From Pseudomonas sp. FP2196 (GTDB taxonomy: Bacteria; Pseudomonadota; Gammaproteobacteria; Pseudomonadales; Pseudomonadaceae): DNA of 64,000 nucleotides. Position 1 is the stretch's first letter. Every line of letters begins with the position of its first letter. The translations under genes and the position numbers were made by a program. Shown piece by piece: positions 8,357-15,755 of the stretch. The stretch spans positions 3,523,501-3,587,500 of the forward strand of contig NZ_CP117445.1 of NCBI RefSeq assembly GCF_030687715.1, written 5' to 3'. Under the pieces are notes generated by a model. The model was not told the origin of the DNA. It searched no databases and saw only the letters and a program-made list of their open reading frames with translations.

Positions 8357-8633
8357 AACTTACTCTTGCTTTCCATTTCCTTTGGCCCGCTCGGTTTTGT
8401 ATCAAGCTGTTTTGACCGTGACATTTGTGAGGGGCGCCGATATTAAAGGCATTGGGAAACCCTGAATACCCCTCGTCAAACCATGCTCCACCGACTTAAT
8501 CGTATAGGATTCTCTTTCGCTGGCGATGCCTAGGGATTATGAGAAGCCAGGCAGAAGAATCACCATCCCCCTGCAACCTAACACCGAGTATCGGGGTTTT
8601 GTCGAGCTAAAAAGCGGCTATAGGAACGATCAA
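8357..8633. other. Promoter region between effector and small secreted protein
   Basis: A non-coding stretch of 277 bases between the divergent effector (minus) and the gene at 8634 (plus). No repeat or hairpin stands out. It must hold promoters for both genes. Confidence 0.4.
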
Positions 8634-9023
8634 ATGAAGGCTTCGACCCTCGCATTTTTCGCACTTTATTGCGCGGGTATCAGCGCAACGTTTGCCGATG
8701 CCTCACAGGCGCCAAACGACCAGCGAGGGCCAGCAGACATCGTCGTCGGTGAGCGTTTGGCTGCGGCCAAGTCCAAGCTACTCAAACAAGGATGGAAGCC
8801 GACGCGGATGCATACCAACGACGGCTATGAGTACAGCGGCGTGGAGAAGGAGCTGGCTACACGCAAGTTCTTCGAACTGGACACCTGCTCGTTTGATAGC
8901 TCGCGTTGCATCTTGTACTACGCGAAGAAAGGAACTTGCCTACGCGTCGATACCATCGGTGAGCAATTCAATGACATGACCGTGACGCGATGGACCCGCG
9001 AATGTCCCGATGCGCCTCGATAA
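8634..9023 (+). CDS. Small secreted protein, related to the one at 4828-5169
   Basis: A 129-residue protein with a signal peptide (MKASTLAFFALYCAGISATFA). The mature part follows the same pattern as the protein at 4828: KLLKQGWKP, Y-x-x-SGVEKE, FFELDTCSFDSSRCILYY, KKGTCLRVDTIGEQFNDMTV and a final RECPD. The start at 8634 has AGGAA seven bases upstream and leaves the signal peptide at the N-terminus; a longer frame from 8526 would hide it. The two relatives face each other across the effector-immunity pair, which suggests they belong to the same cassette. Function unknown. Confidence 0.72.
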   Translation: MKASTLAFFALYCAGISATFADASQAPNDQRGPADIVVGERLAAAKSKLLKQGWKPTRMHTNDGYEYSGVEKELATRKFFELDTCSFDSSRCILYYAKKGTCLRVDTIGEQFNDMTVTRWTRECPDAPR

Positions 9024-9105
9024 CCACACGAAGACTACGCGGTAATAATCGACTGCTCCCACAGGTTTCAGCGTCGCACACAACACCTGCAATCAGCATA
9101 AAACC

Positions 9106-9134
9106 CTGTGGGAGCGAGCCTGCTCGCGAAAGCG
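9106..9134 (+). repeat. REP element (single)
   Basis: GTGGGAGCGAGCCTGCTCGCGAA-type REP with the same downstream sequence as the copy at 3803-3830. It marks the downstream edge of DUF6124 module 3. Confidence 0.8.
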
Positions 9135-9180
9135 TCAGAATGAACACCCGATCAATCACCGGGTGATCCCAACACCCGCA

Positions 9181-9540
9181 TCACTCCGGCAATTGCAAAT
9201 TATCCAACGCCCGATTCACCGCCAACTCCCCGAGCATGATCAACTGCGCAATCCCCAACAACGCCCGACGCTGCGACGCCGGCAACAGACTGGCGACGTT
9301 CTGCGCGATGGTTTGCGCCGAAGCGAGCGTTTCACTGGCATCAATCAGCAGTTCTTCGTTTTTGTAGTCCGCCGTCACGGCATACATCCCGCGTTTTTTA
9401 CGTGGGGGCGACGTGGAACCGGGTGGACAGAGGTAATGGTCGAGCGCGCGGTCGGCGGCTTCGTGGAGTTTTTTGGAATCGATGGATTCGTAGGGGGAAA
9501 CCGAGACAGTTTCGGGCGGGTTGGGTGTTGGTTTGATCAT
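9181..9540 (-). CDS. DUF6124-type protein, copy 3
   Basis: A 119-residue full-length family member, differing from copy 2 in only a few residues (for example SIDSKKLHEA and TADYKNEEL). Same Pro-rich N-terminus, central helix and C-terminal LGELAVNRALDNLQLP. The ribosome binding site is the GGAG in TTGGAGATTC, nine bases before the ATG, and is covered by the predicted antisense pairing of its leader. Function unknown. Confidence 0.85.
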   Translation of the reverse strand: MIKPTPNPPETVSVSPYESIDSKKLHEAADRALDHYLCPPGSTSPPRKKRGMYAVTADYKNEELLIDASETLASAQTIAQNVASLLPASQRRALLGIAQLIMLGELAVNRALDNLQLPE

Positions 9541-9770
9541 GAGTGAATCTCCAAATCATAGAAAAGGAGCCATCATCTTTCGCTACCAAACGAAGGGGTG
9601 GTGGCCATACGAAGGTTGGTAGACCGGTGACTTGGAGAACCGGCGCGCCCGAAGACGCCCTGCGCATGGCCACCATAAATACACAGCCCCAAAAAAGGCC
9701 TGTATCGGGTGACGTTATGCGCCAAGTCTAAGCCGGGCTACCAAACCCGATCGCTGATTCGTCAGCGACC
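9541..9770 (-). ncRNA. C4-type antisense RNA leader of DUF6124 copy 3
   Basis: Third copy of the leader. The core (9676-9597, minus strand) closes with GGTGGCCAT/ATGGCCACC. Hairpin 2 (CCGGT/ACCGG) holds TCTCCAA (a', 9638-9632), an exact partner of TTGGAGA at the ribosome binding site (9554-9548). The linker CTACCAA (b', 9622-9616) matches TTGGTAG at 9589-9583. Upstream, a second b element lies at 9744-9738 and a second a element (GACTTGG, matching the 3' part of the same loop) at 9728-9722. The pairing sequences differ from copies 1 and 2 but each remains complementary, which is strong evidence for a real RNA structure. Confidence 0.75.
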
Positions 9771-9899
9771 GGAACACAATAGAATCCGACCCAAAAGCGC
9801 ACAAGCCGGCGGATTCTGGCGTAGCTGTAGGCAAAGGCGCAAGGATGTGTAGCCTGGGAGATTGTTTGGAAATGTCTTTTTAAACGTTGGCGTTTATTG
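9771..9899 (-). promoter_or_regulatory. Conserved block upstream of C4 leader, copy 3
   Basis: Third copy of the conserved block, ending near 9899 where similarity to the other copies stops. The 190 bases from here to the SIR2 gene show no structure I recognise and should contain the SIR2 promoter. Confidence 0.45.
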
Positions 9900-10090
9900 A
9901 GGCTTCATTACGACACGATTCCCTAAATAGCCCGCCCCCCTTATCCCCAGCTCCGAGCCAGGCTCTGGCCTTCAAATTCAGACAGTCGGTCGACCTTTCA
10001 AATAGGTGCTATAACTTCACTATTAACACCAGTCCGTAGCTGCTCACTTGGATTACCTCTGCGCCCCAAAAAGATAAAACTGGAGTGTGT

Positions 10091-11473
10091 ATGCCTTTAA
10101 GTTATGAACAATATCAGGAAGAAGTAATTTCCGATATTTTAAATGTTCTCGGCCAAGCTGCTTGCCAACCGATATTATTCGTAGGCTCAGGATTTTCCAA
10201 ACGATACTCAAACGGCCCGAGCTGGGAGGAGCTTCTGAAGGGGCTGGCTTCAATGTGCCCCAACATTAGTCTTGACTTAGCGTATTACAAGCAAAAAAAT
10301 AAAAGCCTAGTCGAAATTGGAAGTATATTTTCTGACTGCTTTCGAGAATGGGCATGGACCGATGGCAGAGATCAATTTCCGGCTGAATATTTTTCCGAAA
10401 ACTACCCATCCGATATATTTATAAAACATTGTATTGCCACCATTTTGAATGGGATGGGGCCAGATAAAAAAGGTTCCTACGGATCAGAAAATTTAGACGC
10501 AGAAATTGCAGCCCTGAAAGCAATGAGCCCACATGCGCTCATTACAACAAATTACGATCAACTATTGGAGTTGATTTTTCCTGATTTCGAGCGAGTCGTA
10601 GGCCAACAAGTTCTAAGCAAACCTTACTTATCGATCGGTGAAATATTTAAAATACATGGATGTATTTCCGACCCTTTATCTCTGGTACTAACCGAAGAAG
10701 ATTACAAAACATTTGAAGCTGATAAAAAGTATTTGAGTGCAAAACTTCTTACATACTTTGCAGAGCACCCTTTGCTTTTTGTTGGATACAGAGCCGAAGA
10801 CCAAAACATAAAGAGCATACTTTATGACGTCACTAGGATGTTCAAGGCCACACAAGCTTTAACTCCAAATATTTACATATTGGAATGGGATAAGGATATC
10901 GGTGATAATTCATACCCACCACGCGAGCGTATCATCAACGTCGGAGGCGATGTTACGATCCGCATAAAAAGCATAGTCTCATCTTCATTTGATTGGGTAT
11001 TTAAGGCCTTTGGAAACAATGGCACACTCGAACAAATTAACGTCAAATTATTACGCGCACTAATGGCTCGAGCATTTAATTTAGTTAGGAGAGACACACT
11101 ATCAAAACATGTAGAAGTAAATTTTTCAATGCTCGAGCATGCTGTCGAAAATGACGAGAATTTTGCGAAAATATTGGGTATTACATCGCTAGACGGACCT
11201 GCTAGCGTAAACGCTAACTATCCATATACCCTTCAAATGGTAGCGGAGAAGCTGGGGTTTACTAGTTGGAATGGTGCTCACAAACTCATTGAACTGCTAG
11301 AGCAAATGACCGGCTTTGATATGAAGAATTCTGATAACCCTTACCACTTTAAATTAAAGACTGGTAAGTCGGAGAGTAGTTTCACGAGAAAATACTCTGA
11401 AGCAGCGGTTGCGTTATTAGGAAAAGTACAATCTGGCGAAAGCTTTAAATTGGCTGCAGGCTGCTCGGGGTAA
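10091..11473 (+). CDS. SIR2-domain protein, probable anti-phage defence
   Basis: A 460-residue protein. Residues 27-240 are a SIR2-like NAD-binding domain: ILFVGSGFSKRYS (28-40), LITTNYDQLLEL (150-161, with Asn154), KIHGCISDP (187-195, with His189) and LLFVGYRAEDQNI (228-240). In defence systems such domains usually deplete NAD+ on phage sensing. The C-terminal half is unassigned. The ATG at 10091 has GGAG five bases upstream and is preferred to the GTG at 10085. The gene is visibly richer in A and T than the core genes, a sign of transfer. It ends tail-to-tail with the reverse transcriptase gene, so they may be one island but not one operon. Confidence 0.8.
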   Translation: MPLSYEQYQEEVISDILNVLGQAACQPILFVGSGFSKRYSNGPSWEELLKGLASMCPNISLDLAYYKQKNKSLVEIGSIFSDCFREWAWTDGRDQFPAEYFSENYPSDIFIKHCIATILNGMGPDKKGSYGSENLDAEIAALKAMSPHALITTNYDQLLELIFPDFERVVGQQVLSKPYLSIGEIFKIHGCISDPLSLVLTEEDYKTFEADKKYLSAKLLTYFAEHPLLFVGYRAEDQNIKSILYDVTRMFKATQALTPNIYILEWDKDIGDNSYPPRERIINVGGDVTIRIKSIVSSSFDWVFKAFGNNGTLEQINVKLLRALMARAFNLVRRDTLSKHVEVNFSMLEHAVENDENFAKILGITSLDGPASVNANYPYTLQMVAEKLGFTSWNGAHKLIELLEQMTGFDMKNSDNPYHFKLKTGKSESSFTRKYSEAAVALLGKVQSGESFKLAAGCSG

Positions 11474-11636
11474 TGTTACTAGCCAATTACAATGAGCACA
11501 CCAATCTTTTCCAGGACACTAAAAGAAAAAGATGCCTAGCTATTTCCCAGACAATAAATCCGTCAATTTTTTCGTAAGCGCCCTTAACAGATCAGTCTCA
11601 CCTCGTCCCGTTTCTCAATAGACGAAAAAAGTTGGC

Positions 11637-11662
11637 GATACTGTCAGCTGACTGACAATATC
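11637..11662 (-). terminator. Rho-independent terminator after the reverse transcriptase gene
   Basis: On the minus strand GATATTGTCAG and CTGACAGTATC form an 11-pair stem (one G-T pair) with a TCAG loop, followed six bases later by six T. Another 8-bp hairpin (AAGTCGTT/AACGACTT) sits directly after the RT stop codon, at about 11701-11729. Confidence 0.65.
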
Positions 11663-11726
11663 GGCCTACAAATCATGAATCATCATGTCCATCATGACTG
11701 AAGTCGTTGCACACCAAACTAACGAC

Positions 11727-13223
11727 TTAATAATTATACATATTTGACTTCGGATTCATTACACCTTCAACACCCATATCAGACAATCCCTTTCTTAACG
11801 CCTGGTATATGAAGAAAAAACTTGGGATTTGCAATTTTTTCTTCCCGCCATCTTTCTGCCTACGCAACGTTGATGCGATGTCTTTTTTTCGTATATTGAA
11901 TGGAGATGAGTGAGCTCTGTTATAACCGTGCCTTGCCAGTAATTTTTTTCGAAGCTTAATAGATTTAAAAATCGCCAAAACCAACCAAGTATCTAATTGA
12001 CGGAGTTGCATTTCGTCATTGAGAAGAGGGTAGAAACTCATAGTACCTTTGAAAAATATTCGATTACTAGCTCCATTTATATAATTAGATATCATCTCAT
12101 CAGTTAAATCCCCATATAAAAATCTTCGTATCTCAGACACTGCCCGCAGAAGATCAACATCTTTATTGTTCGCTGGAATACTCAAAGACCTGAGTACCGA
12201 TGACTTTAGCGGCTGAATCAAATGCTTATACAAAATATAGCTAATTTCTTTTTTTATTTTTAGTACAGACTTTTCTTTTATTGATATTTTTTCTTTCGAA
12301 AGTGTGTACCCTAAGAAATCCACAGAATCCTTGCACTGCGCAAACTCACTCTTATGATCCTTAGGACAAAGCAAACTTATGCCTTCGGACTTTTCTAAAT
12401 TAATAGCAACGCCGGTTTCCGCCGAAAACCTGTAGATAATATCGTAGGCGATGTTGATTTTTTGATAATCGTTTGCCCAAATAATTGTATCATCCGCATA
12501 ACGAGCGAATCTCAACCCTGCAAGCTCAAGTTTCTTGTCGAGATTCCAGCAAACTAAATTCGCTAAAAACAATGAAATTGACGTACCTTGAGGTATGCCT
12601 TTACCGGAAGGCCCAAGAAATGCTTGAATTACTTTACGCTCACTTTCGCTGATTGAGAATCCGTTTTCGTCAAACTGCGCAAAAAGATAATCATGTCGAA
12701 TATTGTCGAAAAATTTAGAGAAATCGAATTCTGCAACAAATATCCTTGGGGCCTGCCCAAGTTCTAGAGAGATATCCTGAATTGCAAAGTGAGCATTACG
12801 ATCATCTCTATATGCGTACGCAAAGGAGCTTAATCTATGCTTGTTTTTTCTAAGCAGTTGATGATAAAACAAAGATGACACCGCAGCATCTGGAATTTGA
12901 TAAATTGATACGGTGCGATACCCCCCTGATGGTTTACGAACCTTCATGGAGGCAGGAGAGTTTGGACTATATGTACCTAAAAGTATTTTTTTTGCTATGG
13001 AGTGAGCAATTTTTTTACGATTTTTATTTACGTGAAAAGGGTTAAATTTTTTATCTTCGGACCAGTGAGGTGGTAACGTAACGACCTTTTTTCCTGGATC
13101 CAACAATCTCTTAGATTTACGCTCAAACTCCAAATTCACCGAATTGTGGTACGCATGGTGGCGATCACTTAGTTTCTCTGCCTCAGCTTGGATAAATTTG
13201 AGCAGTTGTTTTTCTAATATCAT
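11727..13223 (-). CDS. Reverse transcriptase, defence-associated (DRT/UG type)
   Basis: A 498-residue reverse transcriptase. Visible motifs: IFVAEFDFSKFFDNI (161-175) with catalytic Asp167, GIPQGTSISLFLAN (209-222), RFARYADDTIIW (238-249) with Asp244/245, and VDFLGYTLS (301-309). The last 180 residues are helical and unassigned. There is no maturase or endonuclease domain, and the retron VTG motif is absent, so neither a group II intron nor a retron fits. A stand-alone RT in an AT-rich island next to SIR2 fits the unknown-group RTs that act as phage defence systems. The subclass cannot be assigned by eye. GAGAGGG precedes the start codon. Confidence 0.82.
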   Translation of the reverse strand: MILEKQLLKFIQAEAEKLSDRHHAYHNSVNLEFERKSKRLLDPGKKVVTLPPHWSEDKKFNPFHVNKNRKKIAHSIAKKILLGTYSPNSPASMKVRKPSGGYRTVSIYQIPDAAVSSLFYHQLLRKNKHRLSSFAYAYRDDRNAHFAIQDISLELGQAPRIFVAEFDFSKFFDNIRHDYLFAQFDENGFSISESERKVIQAFLGPSGKGIPQGTSISLFLANLVCWNLDKKLELAGLRFARYADDTIIWANDYQKINIAYDIIYRFSAETGVAINLEKSEGISLLCPKDHKSEFAQCKDSVDFLGYTLSKEKISIKEKSVLKIKKEISYILYKHLIQPLKSSVLRSLSIPANNKDVDLLRAVSEIRRFLYGDLTDEMISNYINGASNRIFFKGTMSFYPLLNDEMQLRQLDTWLVLAIFKSIKLRKKLLARHGYNRAHSSPFNIRKKDIASTLRRQKDGGKKKLQIPSFFFIYQALRKGLSDMGVEGVMNPKSNMYNY

Positions 13224-13245
13224 AGATCCCTCTCATTCAATCAAA

Positions 13246-13277
13246 AAAAAAGCCCAACACGAATGCTGAGCTTTTTT
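13246..13277 (-). terminator. Terminator-like hairpin just upstream of the RT start
   Basis: On the minus strand a perfect 14-pair stem (A6-GCTCAGCA with TGTTGGGC-T6, counting G-U pairs) has a TTCG loop and a T-tract. It lies only about 22 bases before the RT ATG, so it would end a short RNA made upstream, or attenuate RT expression. Confidence 0.7.
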
Positions 13278-13510
13278 CCCACGGATGCAACCACGCAAAA
13301 ATAAATCGCTAAATCCAGCAGTTTCGAGGCTTTCTCTACTTCTGCCGCACATCTCTCTGATAGCTAAATCCAGAGCTTTAGGGCACCCGTTCACCCCCTA
13401 GGGGCATGGCGGGATCTTGGCATTAGTTCGGGCAAGGAGTCAATACGCCATCATGCAAGAAATCTCCGTATGAGATGTTCCTGACACTCCGCTTCTGGTC
13501 GAAATTCCTG
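13278..13510 (-). ncRNA. Candidate non-coding RNA upstream of the RT gene
   Basis: About 230 bases without an open frame, ending in the strong terminator at 13246-13277. The stretch holds an exact 11-base direct repeat (GCTAAATCCAG on the plus strand, at 13308-13318 and 13363-13373), an ATCTC/GAGAT hairpin and a CCCCTAGGGG palindrome. Several defence RT classes need a structured RNA encoded next to the RT gene, which this position and terminator fit. The 5' end is unknown. Confidence 0.4.
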
Positions 13511-13514
13511 CTAA

Positions 13515-13946
13515 TCAGGGCCGAGTTAACTTCGGCAACACCACCCCCTCCCCCAACCTCTCCACCCCCAACCGCACCCTCTCCCCACCCTGCTCAATCA
13601 CCACCCCATCCCCCTCCACCGCCACCAACTTCACCCCAGGCCCCACCTTCTCCCCCTGCAAAAAACTCCTCGGCGGCCCATCGTTCAGGCTCAGTATCGC
13701 CACCGCCCCCCGACTCCCCGCCATCACCCCGCTCACCTTGATGTCCATCGGCGCCGTTTGATTGGAAAACCACTGCAACGCCGGGCTATCACTGCGCGCC
13801 GCCAGCAATTGCGGGGCCGCTGCCGGGGTGTGGGATTCTGCGGAGGTCAGCAGCAGCGACGACCATGTCGCCACGCCGACCAGTGCGGCGAGCAGCGCGA
13901 GGGCCTGGACCATTTGGGGTGGGGAAACGCGTGCGGTGAAGGTCAT
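13515..13946 (-). CDS. gspC: Type II secretion protein GspC (HxcP-like)
   Basis: A 143-residue inner-membrane protein with a short cytoplasmic N-terminus, one membrane helix (about residues 14-33) and a periplasmic HR domain, seen in IKVSGVMAGSRGAVAILSL and the following LQGEKVGPGVKLVAVEGDGVVIEQ. It lacks the C-terminal PDZ or coiled-coil extension, as in short Pseudomonas forms. GspC links the inner-membrane platform to the secretin GspD. The genes that should follow (secretin, ATPase, platform) are absent; the defence island starts right after its stop. It is divergent from gspH. Confidence 0.75.
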   Translation of the reverse strand: MTFTARVSPPQMVQALALLAALVGVATWSSLLLTSAESHTPAAAPQLLAARSDSPALQWFSNQTAPMDIKVSGVMAGSRGAVAILSLNDGPPRSFLQGEKVGPGVKLVAVEGDGVVIEQGGERVRLGVERLGEGVVLPKLTRP

Positions 13947-14064
13947 GGGTTGAATCTCCTTTTTATCCCTGCTGTCAGCCTACGCGGCAATTCTCTCCGT
14001 TTTATTTCACACGCCTTACATGTTGGCCGTGCACGATGGCGCAGGACGCAAAGGAGCGCGCGCG

Positions 14065-14511
14065 ATGAACAGGCAACGGGGCTTTACCCTGATCGAGTTG
14101 ATGGTGGTGCTGGTGATCATCGGTATCGCCAGTGCGGCGATCAGCCTGAGTATCAAGCCCGATCCGTTGCAATTGCTGCGCAAGGATGCCGAGCGTGTGG
14201 CGCAGTTGCTGCAGGTGGCGCAGGCGGAGGCCCGGGCGGATGGTCGGCCGATTGTGTGGGTCAGTGATGCCAAGGGGTTTCGCTTCAGTCGGCGCAGTGA
14301 CAGCGGCAAGGGTTTCGAGCATTTCAGCCAGGACCCGCAATTGCGCCCACGGCCGTGGCAGAGTCCGAAGATGGAGGTTCGCGTGGAGCCGAAACAGAAA
14401 GTCGTGCTCAACGCCGAATGGATCAACCCGCCGCTGCAATTGACCTTGTCTGATGGTTTCAATCGGCTGAGCGTGTTGCGCGATGGCGCCGGCCGGATCA
14501 GCGTGCAATGA
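14065..14511 (+). CDS. gspH: Type II secretion minor pseudopilin GspH (HxcU-like)
   Basis: A 148-residue prepilin-like protein. The start MNRQRGFTLIELMVVLVIIG carries the prepilin peptidase site (cleavage after Gly6, then FTLIE) and a hydrophobic helix. The length and the WVSDAKGFRFSRR region fit GspH. AAGGAG lies just upstream of 14065. Its stop overlaps the gspJ start in ATGA, so they form an operon. Minor pseudopilins cap the T2SS pseudopilus and cannot work without the rest of the machinery. Confidence 0.82.
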   Translation: MNRQRGFTLIELMVVLVIIGIASAAISLSIKPDPLQLLRKDAERVAQLLQVAQAEARADGRPIVWVSDAKGFRFSRRSDSGKGFEHFSQDPQLRPRPWQSPKMEVRVEPKQKVVLNAEWINPPLQLTLSDGFNRLSVLRDGAGRISVQ

Positions 14512-15116
14512 AGGACCAACAAGGTTTTACCCTGATTGAGGTGATGGTCGCGATTTTGCTGATGGCGGTGGTGAGTTTGATTGCCTGGCGGGGGCTCGAC
14601 AGCGTGACGCGGGCGGACAGCCATTTGCAGGCCAGCAGTGAGCAGAGTGACAGCCTGCTGCGGGCGTTGAATCAGTTGCAGCGGGATGTGGACATGCGCG
14701 CGGGAATTGAGTTGACCGAGCCGAAGAAGGTTGGCGTGGATGATGAGCCGCCGAGCGCCCCGCCTGCGCTGACTGTGCGCAGTAGCGACAGTAAGGGGTT
14801 TCGCCTGGACATCATTCGCACGGCGGCGGATCAGCCGGGGGCTTTGCAGCGGGTGCGGTGGTGGGTCAAGGGTGACACGCTGTATCGGGCGGTGGCGGCG
14901 GCGCGGAGTCGGTATCCGTTGCCGGCGCCTGGGAATGGAGTCGCTGTTTTGCAGGATGTCAGTGATGTGCAGGTGCGGGTTTGGGAGGTGGATAAGGGCT
15001 GGCGGCAGTTGAGTGGGAATCGGCGGGAGGATCCGGCGGGGTTGGAGATTCGGTTGAGCCGGGGGACGGCGCAGGGGGTGGAAAAGTATCGGCAGGTGAT
15101 TGGGCCGTTGGAGTGA
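14508..15116 (+). CDS. gspJ: Type II secretion minor pseudopilin GspJ (HxcW-like)
   Basis: A 202-residue protein beginning MKDQQGFTLIEVMVAILLMA, a prepilin peptidase site plus membrane helix. The following WRGLDSVTRADSHL and LNQLQRDVDMRAG segments match GspJ, which forms the pseudopilus tip with GspI and GspK. Overlaps gspH by four bases. GspI and GspK genes are not present. REP repeats follow the stop. Confidence 0.82.
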   Translation: MKDQQGFTLIEVMVAILLMAVVSLIAWRGLDSVTRADSHLQASSEQSDSLLRALNQLQRDVDMRAGIELTEPKKVGVDDEPPSAPPALTVRSSDSKGFRLDIIRTAADQPGALQRVRWWVKGDTLYRAVAAARSRYPLPAPGNGVAVLQDVSDVQVRVWEVDKGWRQLSGNRREDPAGLEIRLSRGTAQGVEKYRQVIGPLE

Positions 15117-15143
15117 TGCCGATCCCTGAATATCGGATATCCC

Positions 15144-15221
15144 TGTAGGAGCTGCCGAAGGCTGCGATCTTTTGACTTTGATTTTGCAGATCAAAAGATC
15201 GCAGGCTTCGGCAGCTCCTAC
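15144..15221. repeat. Inverted REP pair (GTAGGAGCTGCCGAAGGC type)
   Basis: Two copies of the TGTAGGAGCTGCCGAAGGC...GATCTTTTGA sequence in inverted orientation, forming a long hairpin downstream of gspJ. Confidence 0.85.
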
Positions 15222-15261
15222 ATTGGGATTGGGGGGCGTCAGTTGGGGATTGGTTGGCTGT

Positions 15262-15366
15262 TAGGCCGTCATCGCGGGCAGGCTCACTCCTACAGTTGGA
15301 TCGGGTACATCAGCAAGAGATTGGTTGGCTGGAAGGCCGCCTTCGCGAGCAGGCTCGCTCCCACAG
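15262..15366. repeat. Two REP elements (GCGAGCAGGCTCGCTCC type)
   Basis: Two direct REP units at about 15262-15295 and 15335-15366, both in the CGCGAGCAGGCTCGCTCCCAC orientation, the first somewhat diverged. Confidence 0.75.
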
Positions 15367-15755
15367 TTTTTAATGTGCGTACAGCCCCAGCGGCAAAGCC
15401 GCCCCACTCAACAGGATGAGCGTTAGCTCGGCTGCAGCTTTTGATCTTGATTCACGGGCGACGTCGGAAGGCCTCGTTCCGGGATTCATCCGGGGGTGGG
15501 AGCGCAGCGACCGTTTGGCGCAGCCAAATGCATCGAGAGGAGGTGCAGCGAAGCAAACCGTAGGCGATGCGCCCGGATGGATCCCGCAGCGAAGGAACCC
15601 CGAGCCCCAGCGAGCGGGCCGCACGTAGGAGCAAGCCTTTTTGGTTACTTTTGACTGGGCCGGCATTCCGGGCGTCTGGAAAAAGTGACCCGCCGTAAGG
15701 GCGGAACCCTAAGCAGCCATAACCGCAGCAACGGATATGTACCCAATCAAACCCA
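15367..15755. other. Non-coding stretch, probable dispersed element
   Basis: About 390 bases between gspJ and the FecR-like gene. It has no frame with a ribosome binding site. It contains TTTTTGGTTACTTTTGACTG and a GGAAAAAGTGACCCGCCGTA sequence, which I recall as parts of a sequence that recurs between genes in Pseudomonas genomes; the recollection cannot be checked here. Confidence 0.35.

Noticed and set aside
11727..13223. Retron or group II intron as source of the RT
   Set aside because: No VTG motif, no maturase X or HNH domain, and no intron ends with the typical domain V hairpin.
14016..15194. A 392-residue minus-strand frame opposite gspH and gspJ
   Set aside because: Low-complexity Arg/Pro/His-rich translation; the plus strand encodes two pseudopilins with proper prepilin signals.
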